Assembly (NCBI GenBank): GCA_963709485.1
Contig: CAVPWE010000001.1
Coordinates: 248,001 to 312,000 of the forward strand
Length of the DNA: 64,000 nt
From: JAXDBM01 sp963709485
Lineage (GTDB): Bacteria > Desulfobacterota > Syntrophia > Syntrophales > Fen-1087
Direction: 5' to 3'
In this document: positions 9,129-17,727 of the stretch, in pieces
Position numbering within the stretch: position 1 is the first letter of the stretch
Layout of the letters: the number at the start of each line of letters is the position of its first letter
Program-made: the position numbers and the translations under genes
The notes under the pieces: model-generated
What the model saw: only the letters and a program-made list of their open reading frames with translations
Databases searched by the model: none
Told to the model about the DNA's origin: nothing

Positions 9129-10214
9129 TCATGGCTTCAGCAGGTTTGCCACCCGGTCTCCCATCTCCGCGGTGCCGACCAGCGTGGTCCCTTCGTGATA
9201 AATGTCCCGGGTCCGGAAACCCTTCCGCAGGGCCTCCCGCACGGCCCTTTCAATCCGGGCCGCCGCATCGGCCATGCCGAAGGAGTATCGGAACATCATG
9301 GCGACGGACAGGATCGTGGCCAGGGGGTTGGCGACGTTTCGCCCGGCGATATCCGGGGCGGAGCCGTGGATGGGCTCATACAGGGCATAGGGCCCGCCGA
9401 GGCTTGCCGAGGGCAGCATGCCGATGGATCCGGTTAGCATGGCCGCTTCGTCGCTGAGGATGTCCCCGAACAGGTTGGTTGTCACGATGACGTCGAACTG
9501 CGCGGGATTGCCGATCAGCTGCATGGCGCAGTTGTCCACGTACATGTGCCGCAGCGCGATTGCCGGATAGTCGCGGCCGACCTCCGTCACCACGTCCCGC
9601 CAGAGCTGTGTGGCCTCCAGGACATTGGCCTTGTCCACGGAAACGACCTTCCCGCGGCGCTTTCCGGCCATCTCGAAGGCGATCCGGGCGATGCGCCGGA
9701 TTTCCTCCTCCGTATAGACCATCGTGTTGATGCCCACGCGCTGTCCCCCTTCGAGGTGCACCCCCCGGGGCCTGCCGAAATAGACGTCGCCCGTCAGCTC
9801 CCGGATGATCATGATGTCGATGCCCTGCACCGTGTTCCGTTTCAGGGGGGAGGCATCCAGGAGGTCATCGAACACGGTGACCGGCCGCAGGTTGGCGAAG
9901 AGGCCGAGCTTCTCCCGCAATCCCAGCAGCGCCCGTTCCGGCCGGACGCTGTAGTCCAGGGATTCCCATTTCGGTCCGCCCACGGCGCCGAGCAGGACGG
10001 CGTCGCTGCCAAGCGCCAGCTCCAGGCTCTCTTCCGGAAAGGGTGTGCCGCGGGCATCATAGGCCGCGCCGCCGATCAGGCCCTCCCGCAGGTCGATGGT
10101 CATGTCCACGCCCGCCGCCACGATCCTCAGGATCTTTACGGCTTCGCAGACGATCTCCACGCCGATCCCGTCTCCCGGAAAGACGCATATTTTACGGGTT
10201 TTCTTTTTCGGCAT
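9129..10214 (-). CDS. leuB: 3-isopropylmalate dehydrogenase
   Basis: LeuB oxidises and decarboxylates 3-isopropylmalate to 2-oxoisocaproate with NAD, in leucine synthesis. Diagnostic segments are GDGIGVEIV at the N-terminus, GGPKWESLD near residue 79, and the NLFGDILSDEAAMLTGSIG stretch near residue 235, which holds the metal-binding aspartates. The 361-residue length is typical. It follows leuD by 22 bases and belongs to the leuC-leuD-leuB block. Confidence 0.96.
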   Translation of the reverse strand: MPKKKTRKICVFPGDGIGVEIVCEAVKILRIVAAGVDMTIDLREGLIGGAAYDARGTPFPEESLELALGSDAVLLGAVGGPKWESLDYSVRPERALLGLREKLGLFANLRPVTVFDDLLDASPLKRNTVQGIDIMIIRELTGDVYFGRPRGVHLEGGQRVGINTMVYTEEEIRRIARIAFEMAGKRRGKVVSVDKANVLEATQLWRDVVTEVGRDYPAIALRHMYVDNCAMQLIGNPAQFDVIVTTNLFGDILSDEAAMLTGSIGMLPSASLGGPYALYEPIHGSAPDIAGRNVANPLATILSVAMMFRYSFGMADAAARIERAVREALRKGFRTRDIYHEGTTLVGTAEMGDRVANLLKP

Positions 10215-10236
10215 GGCGGAGATCCCGAAGCAGCCC

Positions 10237-10740
10237 CTATGCCGGCTGCCGGCCTCCTTTCACGATGTGCTTCATCAGCCCGCCGTCTTCGATCAGCTCC
10301 TGCATGAAAGGCGGAATGGGCTGCACGCGGATCGTTTCCCCTCCCGATGCCGCCAGCGTGATCCGGCCCTCGTCCCCGTCCACTTCGATCTCCTGGCCAT
10401 CCGCTACCTGGTCGAAAAGCGTCTTTGATTCGAAGATGGGCAGGCCCATGTTGAACGCGTTCCGGTAGAAAATCCGGGCGAAACTTTTTGCCACCACGCA
10501 GGAGATCCCCGCCGCTTTGATGGCGATGGGGGCGTGCTCCCGGGAGGACCCGCAGCCGAAATTCTCGCCGGCCACGATGATGTCCCCGGGCTTGACTTTA
10601 CCGGCGAAACCCGGGTCGGCGTCCTCCATGCAGTGGGCCGCCAGGAACGACGGATCGCTCGAATTGATATAGCGTGCCGGGATGATCAGGTCGGTATTGA
10701 CATGATCCCCGAACTTCCAGACCCTTCCCCTGAATTTCAT
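10237..10740 (-). CDS. leuD: 3-isopropylmalate dehydratase small subunit
   Basis: LeuD is the swivelling small subunit of isopropylmalate isomerase, which works with LeuC. The 167-residue protein shows GDHVNTDLIIPARY at the N-terminus and GENFGCGSSREHAP near residue 56, both diagnostic. The ATG at 10740 overlaps the leuC stop by four bases (ATGA), giving translational coupling. A longer frame reading through upstream is only leuC's alternate frame. Its length fits the short LeuD type paired with aconitase-like LeuC of about 420 residues. Confidence 0.96.
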   Translation of the reverse strand: MKFRGRVWKFGDHVNTDLIIPARYINSSDPSFLAAHCMEDADPGFAGKVKPGDIIVAGENFGCGSSREHAPIAIKAAGISCVVAKSFARIFYRNAFNMGLPIFESKTLFDQVADGQEIEVDGDEGRITLAASGGETIRVQPIPPFMQELIEDGGLMKHIVKGGRQPA

Positions 10741-12014
10741 AATGGCGGCACCCCTTTCAGCTCGTTCGGACCGGCGATCCGCCCCAGGACGGCAGAGGCC
10801 GCGGCGACGGCCGGGTTGGCCAGAAAGACTTCGCTCCCCGGATCGCCCATGCGCCCCACGAAGTTCCGGTTTGTCGTGGCCACCGCCCGTTCCCCCTCGG
10901 CCAGGATGCCCATGTGGCCGCCCAGGCAGGGGCCGCAGGTGGGCGGGCTGATGACGGCCCTGGCATCGAGAAAGATTTCGAAGAGGCCCTCCGCCATGGC
11001 CGTCCGGTAGATCTCCGGCGTTGCCGGAATGATGATCAGGCGAACATAAGGGGCGACGGTCCTGTTTCTCAGGATGTGGGCGGCGATCCGCAAGTCCTCG
11101 ATCCGTCCGTTCGTGCAGGAGCCGATGAAGACCTGGTCGATCTTGATGGAGCCGACCTGGCTGATCCCCCGGACGTTCGAGGGCAGATGGGGGAAGGCCA
11201 CCTGGGGCTCGATGGCGCCGACGTCGATCTCCAGGACGGAGGCATAGGCGGCGTCGGGATCGGACTCGTAAAAGGTGAACTCCCGCTCCGCCCGGTACCG
11301 GACATAATCCCGCGTGATCTCGTCGGGGACGAAGATGCCGTTTTTGGCTCCCGCCTCGACGACCATGTTCGCGATGGCGAAGCGGTCGGCCATGGTCAGA
11401 TCGCGGACCGTCTCGCCGGTGAATTCCATCGCCTGGTAGGTGGCGCCGTCCACGCCGATCCGGCCGATGACATGAAGGATCAGGTCCTTGCCGGACACCC
11501 AGGGTTGCCGTTTTCCCTGAAAAACGACCTTCATTGTCTCCGGCGCTTTGAACCAAAGTTCTCCCGTCAGCATGGCGGCCGCCAGGTCCGTGCTGCCCAC
11601 GCCCGTGGCGAAGGCTCCCAGCGCGCCGTAAGTGCAGGTATGGCTGTCGGCGCCGATCACCAGGTCGCCGGGGACGACGATTCCCTGCTCCGGCAGGAGG
11701 GCATGGCAGACGCCGATCTGCCCGCCCTCGTAGTAATGGCTCAGCTTGTGCTCCCGGGCAAAATCCCGGAGAACTTTGCTGTTCCTGGCTGACTGGATGT
11801 CCTTGTTCGGCGTGAAATGGTCGGGTACGATCACGACCTTGTTGCGGTCGAAGACCTTTCGCCCTCCCGCCTTTTTGAACTCCGCGATGGCGATGGGGGC
11901 CGTCACGTCGTGCCCCATCGCGATATCCACCTTCGCGTTGATCAGCATGCCTGGATGAACCGCATCGAGGCCCGCGTGCTTCGCCAGGATCTTATCCGTG
12001 ATTGTCATGCCCAT
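10737..12014 (-). CDS. leuC: 3-isopropylmalate dehydratase large subunit
   Basis: LeuC carries the [4Fe-4S] cluster of isopropylmalate isomerase. The 425-residue product has cluster-ligand regions FIGSCTNGR near residue 300 and PPTCGPCLGGHMG near residue 360, as well as GADSHTCTYGALG near residue 115. I chose the ATG at 12014, which has AGGAG nine bases upstream; an in-frame ATG at 12053 lacks a ribosome site. It is the first gene of the minus-strand run, and a possible promoter/operator lies in the divergent gap to the GNAT gene. Confidence 0.96.
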   Translation of the reverse strand: MGMTITDKILAKHAGLDAVHPGMLINAKVDIAMGHDVTAPIAIAEFKKAGGRKVFDRNKVVIVPDHFTPNKDIQSARNSKVLRDFAREHKLSHYYEGGQIGVCHALLPEQGIVVPGDLVIGADSHTCTYGALGAFATGVGSTDLAAAMLTGELWFKAPETMKVVFQGKRQPWVSGKDLILHVIGRIGVDGATYQAMEFTGETVRDLTMADRFAIANMVVEAGAKNGIFVPDEITRDYVRYRAEREFTFYESDPDAAYASVLEIDVGAIEPQVAFPHLPSNVRGISQVGSIKIDQVFIGSCTNGRIEDLRIAAHILRNRTVAPYVRLIIIPATPEIYRTAMAEGLFEIFLDARAVISPPTCGPCLGGHMGILAEGERAVATTNRNFVGRMGDPGSEVFLANPAVAAASAVLGRIAGPNELKGVPPL

Positions 12015-12386
12015 GCCGTCCGTCTCCTGTTTTGTTCTCACCAGGGCATTCATACGCCATTATGTTTTTTAATTCAATGGCGAAGTCAGAGAGCGATTCT
12101 CGCAGAAAATTTCCATGTTTGGAAATTGTGCCGGGCGCTGCGTTCGCGTGCGATGCCCGGCGCGGACGGATTGCCTCCGCAGACAGGCGCGGGGCAACAC
12201 ATTTGTGAGAGTATTTTCCCCGGAAACATGATAATTTGGAAGTATAGGTACGGTCCGGCATGGACCTTCCGGTCGGCAAGGCAGATATGGCTGATCCCTG
12301 TGAAAGAATTCCATTGCCGCATCCAAACCGGATCGTCCGGGACCGTGCGTTCGACCGGCTTCGGGCCGGCCGTTCCTGAGAGGGTT
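12015..12386. other. Divergent intergenic region between leuC and the GNAT gene
   Basis: No gene is evident here. The stretch holds the leuC ribosome-binding site and probably the promoters of both flanking genes. A weak minus-strand promoter candidate (TTGAAT, 17 bases, TATGAA) lies at about 12053-12081. No T-box, leader peptide or terminator-like hairpin was recognised. Confidence 0.5.
12055..12082. promoter_or_regulatory. Inverted repeat, possible operator upstream of leuC
   Basis: The arms CGCCATT (12055-12061) and AATGGCG (12076-12082) are perfectly inverted around a 14-base A+T-rich spacer. The element lies about 40-70 bases upstream of the leuC start and overlaps the weak promoter candidate, so a regulator could act here. 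No protein can be named. Confidence 0.35.
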
Positions 12387-12893
12387 ATGCTGATTCGCGC
12401 AGAGAAGGAAAGAGACCGGGCTGCCGTGCACGACCTGAATAGGTCCGCCTTTGAGACCTCGCTCGAGGCCGATCTGGTCGATGCCCTGCGCGAGCAGGCA
12501 CAGCCGGCCGTTTCCCTGGTTGCCGAGGACGGCGGTGTCGTCATCGGTCACATCATGTTTTCGCCGGTGTCGCTTCCGGATTATCCCGGTTCGAAGATCA
12601 TGGGCCTGGCCCCGATGGCCGTTGCAACCGATCGTCGGGGCAAAGGCATCGGGTCCGCGCTCGTGCGGTTCGGCCTCGAACGGTGCCGGCAGATGGGTTT
12701 CGGCGCCGTCGTGGTCCTGGGGCATCCCGTGTATTATCCGTGCTTCGGCTTTACCCCCGCCTCCCGCTTCGGCATCGGCTGCGAATACGAGGCGCCGGAT
12801 GAGGCCTTCATGGTCATGGAGCTGCATCCCGGCTATCTTCGCGGCTTGTCCGGCACCGTCAAATATCATCCCGCGTTTCAGAATGCGGGATGA
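12387..12893 (+). CDS. GNAT N-acetyltransferase, YhbS-like
   Basis: The 168-residue product has a GNAT fold. The acetyl-CoA loop appears as VATDRRGKGIGSALV near residue 87, after the MGLAPMAV strand. The later VLGHPVYYPCFGF segment (about residues 113-125) is typical of the YhbS subgroup. The substrate is unknown. The ATG at 12387 begins the conserved region; the open frame extends upstream but shows no family similarity. It is transcribed away from leuC and is followed 82 bases later by the DUF2284 gene. Confidence 0.8.
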   Translation: MLIRAEKERDRAAVHDLNRSAFETSLEADLVDALREQAQPAVSLVAEDGGVVIGHIMFSPVSLPDYPGSKIMGLAPMAVATDRRGKGIGSALVRFGLERCRQMGFGAVVVLGHPVYYPCFGFTPASRFGIGCEYEAPDEAFMVMELHPGYLRGLSGTVKYHPAFQNAG

Positions 12894-12975
12894 ACCGAAG
12901 CAGAGGGGATCGCCGCAAGCCACATTCGTCTGAAAGTCCAAATTGCTTTGAAAAAATCAAATTCAGGAGGTGATC

Positions 12976-13515
12976 ATGGACGCATCCGATCTTGAGAGAT
13001 ATTGTGAAAAGGCCCGGCAGGCAGGCGCCACCCACGCAAAAGCCATCCACCCGGGGACGGTTGTCACCGCGCCGTGGGTCCGGCTCAAGTGCCTGCACGG
13101 CTGCCCATACCAACACCGATACAGCTGTCCGCCGGAAACCCCCACGCCGGCGGAAATGAGGGAGACCCTTGATTCCTACAACCGCGCCATCCTGTTTCAC
13201 GCGGAGGCGCCTTACTCCAGGGAGAGGGCCAGAAACATGGTGGCCTATCTGGACAGCCTGGTCAAACTGGAGGGGGAGCTCTTCAAGGACGGCTACTACA
13301 AGGCCTTCGTTCTGCTGGCAGGCCCCTGCGTGCTGTGCAAGGAATGCGGCAAGGCGGAGGGGGTTCCCTGCCGCATACCCGCAAAATCCAGGCCTTCCAT
13401 GGAGGCCTGCGGCATCGATGTCTACCAGACCGCACGCAACAACGGATTTTTCATCGAGACGCTCAGGGAAAAATCGGAGACGCAGAATCTCTACTGCCTC
13501 ATGCTGGTTGATTGA
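12976..13515 (+). CDS. DUF2284 predicted metal-binding protein
   Basis: This 179-residue cysteine-rich protein matches DUF2284. It has an N-terminal CLHGCPYQHRYSCPP cluster near residue 38 and a C-terminal GPCVLCKECGKAEGVPC cluster near residue 117, followed by CGIDV. The cysteine spacing suggests Fe-S or other metal binding; the biochemical role is unknown. The start is well supported, as AGGAGG lies five bases before the ATG at 12976. Such proteins are common in anaerobic bacteria and archaea. Confidence 0.82.
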   Translation: MDASDLERYCEKARQAGATHAKAIHPGTVVTAPWVRLKCLHGCPYQHRYSCPPETPTPAEMRETLDSYNRAILFHAEAPYSRERARNMVAYLDSLVKLEGELFKDGYYKAFVLLAGPCVLCKECGKAEGVPCRIPAKSRPSMEACGIDVYQTARNNGFFIETLREKSETQNLYCLMLVD

Positions 13516-13522
13516 AGGGCCG

Positions 13523-13865
13523 ATGGTTGCCGGGAAGTCCATTCGTTCCGCGGGCGCGGCAAAGCTGGTCCTTTGGTGGATCGTTGCAGGGGTGTGGAAC
13601 GGCTTCATGCTGATCCTGATCGCCTTTTTTTGGGGCGATCCGGGAGAGGAAGATGTTGTCAAGATCGTGTCATTGTTCGAACTCGTCGGTCTGGGGATAT
13701 TGGTCTGGATCGTGCGCGGATCTCGACAGTGTGGGGGAAAAAGACAGACCCTGGGATATTGAGGTCGAACGTAAAGAGGGACGGCCCGTCAGGCTCGGCG
13801 CCTCGATCCGGGAGCGATCCGAAGCCGTGCGCCCGGCAGAGGAAATACGAAAACTGCTTCGCTAA
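13523..13865 (+). pseudogene. Small membrane protein gene, apparently frameshifted
   Basis: From the ATG at 13523 the first frame encodes 79 residues with two hydrophobic segments (about residues 14-31 and 45-60) and stops at 13762. A +1 frame entered around 13710-13722 stays open to the TAA at 13863-13865. It reads as a plausible hydrophilic tail (DLDSVGEKDRPWDIEVE, later RPAEEIRKLL) with codon use like the neighbours. One missing or extra base would join them into one protein of about 113 residues. This may be real decay or an assembly error. The tail's stop touches the left end of the IS630 element, so the insertion may also have cut the gene. Function unknown. Confidence 0.45.
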
Positions 13866-13895
13866 GTACTCTAATTCATAAATACAGTTACGTAT
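13865..13895. repeat. Left terminal inverted repeat of the IS630 element
   Basis: It begins AGTAC and contains TTCATAAAT and GTTACGTAT. All three blocks recur in inverted order at the right end. Confidence 0.8.
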
Positions 13896-13951
13896 AATGA
13901 GCTTGCTTTCGAGACAGATTTATGGCATCAATGCAATCCAGGAGGTTGCAT

Positions 13952-15104
13952 ATGCCAAGGAAAAGCCCATACGGAATCGTCCTTACGGAAGAAGAGCAGA
14001 GAGAACTAACCACGCGCGCAAACAAATATACGCTACCGTATTTTATCGTTTCGCGAGCCAGGATGATCCTCCTTGCCGCCCAGGGGCTCAGCAATGATGA
14101 GATTGCCAACCGACTGGATGCACCCCGCAAAGTTGTCAGCATGTGGCGAAAACGTTTCTTTGAAGAACGCCTCCTTGGGCTTGATGAACGACCACGTCCG
14201 GGACGTCCTCCGATTTTTCCCCCCGGAGATTATCGTTCAGGTTAAGGCACTGGCCTGTGAACTGCCCGCGATTCATCAAGTGCCGATTTCTCGATGGAAT
14301 GTTGCCGATCTGGGCAGAGAGATTCGAGGATCGGGATTCGCAGCCACGATCAGTGACAGCACTATCTGGCGATGGCTTCATGAGGATGCCATTCGTCCTT
14401 GGCGGTATCGCTCCTGGATTTTTCCCCGTGATCCTCAATTTGCCGAGAAAGCCGGGCGAATCCTGGATCTCTATGAGAGGGTTTGGGAAGGGCACTCCCT
14501 CCAAGAGGATGAGTTTGTTTTGTCTGCCGATGAGAAAACCAGCATCCAGGCGCGCCGTCGTCGTCATGCCACCTATCCGGCTCAACCGGGATGGCCGATG
14601 AAAGTAGAACATGAATACGCCAGGTGTGGCGCTTGGGCTTATATTGCCGCTCTCGATGTGCATCGCGCTAAATTGTTCGGTCGATGCGAACGTAGAAGTG
14701 GCATTGCTTCTTTCGATCGACTCGTTGACGACGTAATGCGCCAACCGCCCTATGTCGCAGCAAGGCGCGTTTTTTGGATTGTGGACAATGGTTCTTCCCA
14801 TCGCGGATCTCGTTCTGTGGAAAGATTGCAATCTCGTTATCCCAATCTCTTGCTCGTTCACGCACCTGTGCATGCAAGTTGGTTGAATCAGATCGAAATC
14901 TATTTCTCAATCCTTCAACGCAAGGCCCTTGTTCCAAACGACTTCACATCCTTAGAGACGCTCAATGAACGAATCATTGGTTTCCAACACTACTACGAGC
15001 AGATCGCCAAACCGTTTGAATGGAAATTCACCCGAAACGATTTGAACATTTTGATCAACAAAATCAAGCTGGCGCAGTTGTCATCAGCACGACTCGCAGC
15101 GTAA
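13952..15104 (+). CDS. IS630-family transposase, two frames joined by a shift
   Basis: The first frame starts at the ATG at 13952 (AGGAGG six bases upstream) and encodes a helix-turn-helix DNA-binding region (LSNDEIANRLDAPRKVVSMW) up to a stop at 14245. The catalytic part continues in the +1 frame to 15104, with the DDE-type segments VLSADEKTSIQAR, FWIVDNGSSHRGS and HASWLNQIEIYFS. The two join at a T5C6 run at 14214-14224, where GRPPIFPP in one frame meets EIIVQVKALAC in the other. The joined product is about 383 residues. Programmed frameshifting is known for many IS630 transposases; a simple inactivating indel is the alternative. Confidence 0.85.
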
Positions 15105-15135
15105 ATACGTAACCGAATTTATGAACCGCTGTACT
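15105..15135. repeat. Right terminal inverted repeat of the IS630 element
   Basis: It starts directly after the transposase stop codon and ends GTACT. Its reverse complement matches the left repeat at 24 of 31 positions. Confidence 0.8.
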
Positions 15136-15479
15136 AAGCCCCCCCCCTCAACTGCAGCCGGATATCCAGGATTGTAAAAAGCGATCATCATGCATCGATC
15201 AAAGCGGCAGCATGCGGGATTGAAGACATGAAATGCGGCCGGATGATCGACGGATGCCTGTCATCGCTGGAAGGATAGCAGAATCAGGCTGCCGGGTTTC
15301 TCCATATCATTGCAGCATCAACGACACGCTTCCTTCCCGTACAGTAGTTCCCGTAATTCCCCAATTCACAATATACAAATAATTGTCTGCACACAGGGTG
15401 CTATGGCCGGATTGGTGATAACGGTTCGAAAGGTGTGTGATTATCATCATGATTTTCCCATAAGAGGGCCATATTCACA

Positions 15480-15534
15480 GCTTCCTGAAAGTGAGCATTC
15501 GGATATTTTGATGAAAATGCACCCTTTTCGACCG
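15480..15534 (+). repeat. Degenerate repeat, copy 1 (possible IS-end remnant)
   Basis: About 54 bases beginning CTTCCTGAAAGTGAGCATTC match 20752-20804 at roughly 80 percent by eye, with small indels. Two diverged non-coding copies about 5 kb apart suggest remnants of the end of a mobile element. Confidence 0.5.
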
Positions 15535-15585
15535 GCATTCACTGATATCGTTACTACTGACGAGCAGGGAGTTCGATTATAAAAT

Positions 15586-15721
15586 TTGACTTTTTTTATC
15601 TGATTATATTAGCGTATTTGAAAATCGAATACTTGACCCAGGGTTCAGAGATTATTCTCTGGAGGTTGAAAGGAAATTGGTCGGGCCGCCAATGCTGCGA
15701 AAGCTATTGGCGGTTTTTTTT
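15586..15721 (+). ncRNA. Candidate small RNA with two hairpins and a terminator
   Basis: A TTGACT box at about 15586 followed by an A+T-rich TATATTAG region gives a weak promoter. Downstream is a perfect hairpin with arms CAGAGA and TCTCTG (15646-15661), then a strong terminator at 15686-15721. No coding frame fills the roughly 110 bases between. This could be a small RNA or an attenuating leader for the glycosyltransferase gene that starts 155 bases further on. Confidence 0.35.
15686..15721 (+). terminator. Rho-independent terminator
   Basis: The stem CCGCCAAT (15686-15693) pairs perfectly with ATTGGCGG (15706-15713) around a 12-base loop and is followed by eight T residues. No gene ends just upstream, so the transcript it ends is unassigned. 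Confidence 0.85.
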
Positions 15722-15875
15722 GAGAAGACTTTGTCTGTTTTTCTCTTTACTGCGCATCCGTCGTCGTTAATGACATGAAAAAAATCTTTGAAGTAACCAG
15801 GTGGAGACTTTGTTTCCTTGAGTTCGCCGTTTCTCAACATACATTGAGCCGTCTATCCGTGAAGATGTTCATATC

Positions 15876-16889
15876 ATGAATCTTACAAAAAAAGTCAGCA
15901 TTGGGATCACGGTATACAACCAAGCCCATTTTATCGGCCAGGCGGTAGAATCGGCGCTCGCCCAGGACTACCCGAATCTGGAGGTTGTGGTCAGCGACAA
16001 CCATTCGACAGACCGCATCGAAAAGGCACTGGAGGGGTACCTTCAGGATCCCCGCCTGAAATATTTCAGGAACGATAGGAATATCGGCATGATTGCCAAT
16101 GCCAAGAAAGCGCTTTACGACTATTCTTCAGGAGACCTTGCCCTGCATTTGGACGGCGATGATTACCTGATTGATCCGGGTTACATCAGCAAATCCGTCG
16201 ACCTTCTGGAACGCAATCAACTGATATTCGTCTTCGCGCGGATTAAAGCGTTTTACGACCGTGAAAACCTCCTTGTGGAAGACGGTGTCAATAGCACGCT
16301 GCCTCAGATCATGGATGGGAATTGGTTTTTTCTGAATTACCATAAGGGATACTCGATTCCCACACTCACTGTCCTCCATGATCGCCATGCGGCGATGAGA
16401 TTGGGCTTTTTTGATAAGGATATCCGCAGTTCCGACTGGGAGAGCCTGTTGCGCCTGATGTTGACCCGTAAAATCGGTTTCATCAACGAATTCGTCGGCG
16501 TGTGGCGCCGGCACGGAGAGAACGAAACCATGAAACAGGATTTCAACAAATTGACAGCAAATATCGAGTACATCGAATCACCTTACCGCTACGTCCTGGC
16601 AAACAGGATTTTCTCCAGGGAGACGGCAGAGAAATGGAGGAAACGGATGCTGAAAAGATATTTCGCTAAAATTCTCGTGACGGCCGTCATGATCAAGGAT
16701 CGCTGCCTGGAAAATAAAATCCGAGATTATGTGAAGCAATACGATGTGAGCGTTTACAACTCGCTGCGAAGGGATCTGAGGTTTTTCGCATTGATGCGGA
16801 TGGCAGAAAATCCGACGCTCATCCGATTTGTGTTCAAGAATATTTTTGGACAGGAGTCGTTTGCAAAGGATTTTGAATATATCGTTTAG
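15876..16889 (+). CDS. Family 2 glycosyltransferase
   Basis: The 337-residue protein opens with a GT-A fold: VSIGITVYNQAHFIGQAVES near residue 5, then SDNHSTDR near residue 42, and the nucleotide-sugar/metal motif LDGDDY near residue 90. Such enzymes add sugars from nucleotide donors during synthesis of surface polysaccharide or glycoconjugates. The C-terminal third is basic and of unclear fold. It is followed 26 bases later by a TylF-like methyltransferase gene, so the pair may modify one saccharide. Donor and acceptor cannot be told. Confidence 0.88.
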   Translation: MNLTKKVSIGITVYNQAHFIGQAVESALAQDYPNLEVVVSDNHSTDRIEKALEGYLQDPRLKYFRNDRNIGMIANAKKALYDYSSGDLALHLDGDDYLIDPGYISKSVDLLERNQLIFVFARIKAFYDRENLLVEDGVNSTLPQIMDGNWFFLNYHKGYSIPTLTVLHDRHAAMRLGFFDKDIRSSDWESLLRLMLTRKIGFINEFVGVWRRHGENETMKQDFNKLTANIEYIESPYRYVLANRIFSRETAEKWRKRMLKRYFAKILVTAVMIKDRCLENKIRDYVKQYDVSVYNSLRRDLRFFALMRMAENPTLIRFVFKNIFGQESFAKDFEYIV

Positions 16890-16915
16890 ATTCAATATAC
16901 ATCGGAGATCGTTTC

Positions 16916-17644
16916 ATGAAGCAAACCGTGTTGAAAATTCTCGAATCTGTGGGACTGTTAATGCCCGCGCGACGGGCTTGGATGCTGATGCGCCGCCTGG
17001 CTCCGCCTAAAGCACTGGTCCCGGAGCAGGCCTTCTATGATTGCGTGTGTTCAGCCATTGACGAATTGAAAGAGCTTGTGCCCGCGCCGCAGTTCGGCGA
17101 CTACCTCGAATTCGGCGTCAACCGGGGGACTTCCCTGGCATGTGTCTACCGGGCTCTGCTGAACAAAGGACTGTCTAACGTTCGGTTGATCGGTTTCGAC
17201 TCGTTCGAGGGACTGCCGCCTGAGGCGGCCGAAGAAGGCTGGGTGCCGGGTGACTTCAAGTCGTCTTATGCGGCAACGATGGCCTACCTGGCAAGGATGG
17301 GCCTGGACATGGGGCGGATCGAACTTGTCAAGGGATGGTTTAATCAGACCTGCACTCCACAGACCACAGCCCGGCTTGCCCTGAATAAAGCGAGCTTGGT
17401 CATGGTCGACTGCGACATTTACTCTGCCTCGCGTGATGTCCTGCGCTACGCTGAGCCACTGATCCGGGACCACGCGATCGTCATCTGTGACGACTGGGGG
17501 GCGCGGGGCAGCGATGAAAAGAAGGGCCAGAGCGACGCTTTTGAAGAATTCCTCCAGGAATATGAGTCTTTGTCCGCAAAGCCCCTGCCCAACTATCGGC
17601 CGCTGTCTCGAATCTTCCTGGTGTCACGACACGCGGAAGGATGA
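16916..17644 (+). CDS. TylF/MycF-family O-methyltransferase
   Basis: This 242-residue protein matches the TylF/MycF class of AdoMet- and metal-dependent methyltransferases that act on sugars. The AdoMet loop is YLEFGVNRGTSLA near residue 61, followed by IGFDSFEGLPPE near residue 92. The metal-binding aspartates are probably those in VMVDCDIYSA (near 162) and VICDDWGA (near 190). With the upstream glycosyltransferase it probably methylates a sugar of a surface glycan. The SDR-fusion gene starts 83 bases downstream on the same strand. Confidence 0.85.
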   Translation: MKQTVLKILESVGLLMPARRAWMLMRRLAPPKALVPEQAFYDCVCSAIDELKELVPAPQFGDYLEFGVNRGTSLACVYRALLNKGLSNVRLIGFDSFEGLPPEAAEEGWVPGDFKSSYAATMAYLARMGLDMGRIELVKGWFNQTCTPQTTARLALNKASLVMVDCDIYSASRDVLRYAEPLIRDHAIVICDDWGARGSDEKKGQSDAFEEFLQEYESLSAKPLPNYRPLSRIFLVSRHAEG

Positions 17645-17727
17645 ACGGTATAATGCCGGAAAATTGGTGCCGCACCGGGATCAACGACCACGCCGGCTAA
17701 AATTTCAAGAAGACAGGGGATGATAAC

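Larger units (their letters stand above)
13865..15135 (+). mobile_element. IS630-family insertion sequence
   Basis: The element is about 1.27 kb: a transposase bounded by imperfect 31-bp terminal inverted repeats (24 of 31 positions match by hand). A TA dinucleotide flanks the left end at 13863-13864, and TA occurs within one base of the right end, in keeping with the TA target preference of IS630/Tc1-like elements. The exact boundary is uncertain by about one base. A+T-richer accessory DNA lies to its right. Confidence 0.85.
15136..15875. other. A+T-richer stretch without a convincing gene
   Basis: These 740 bases are visibly richer in A+T than the flanks. A 90-codon frame at 15310-15582 lacks a ribosome site and family resemblance, and part of it overlaps a repeat also found at 20752. 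The stretch holds that repeat, a candidate promoter, a small hairpin and a strong terminator, the last three possibly forming a small RNA gene. The glycosyltransferase start follows. Confidence 0.55.

Noticed and set aside
12015..12386. Leucine attenuator or T-box upstream of leuC
   Set aside because: No Leu-rich leader peptide, T-box core or terminator-like hairpin was found.
15310..15582. 90-codon frame in the A+T-rich stretch
   Set aside because: No ribosome-binding site, no family match, and it runs through a degenerate repeat also found at 20752.
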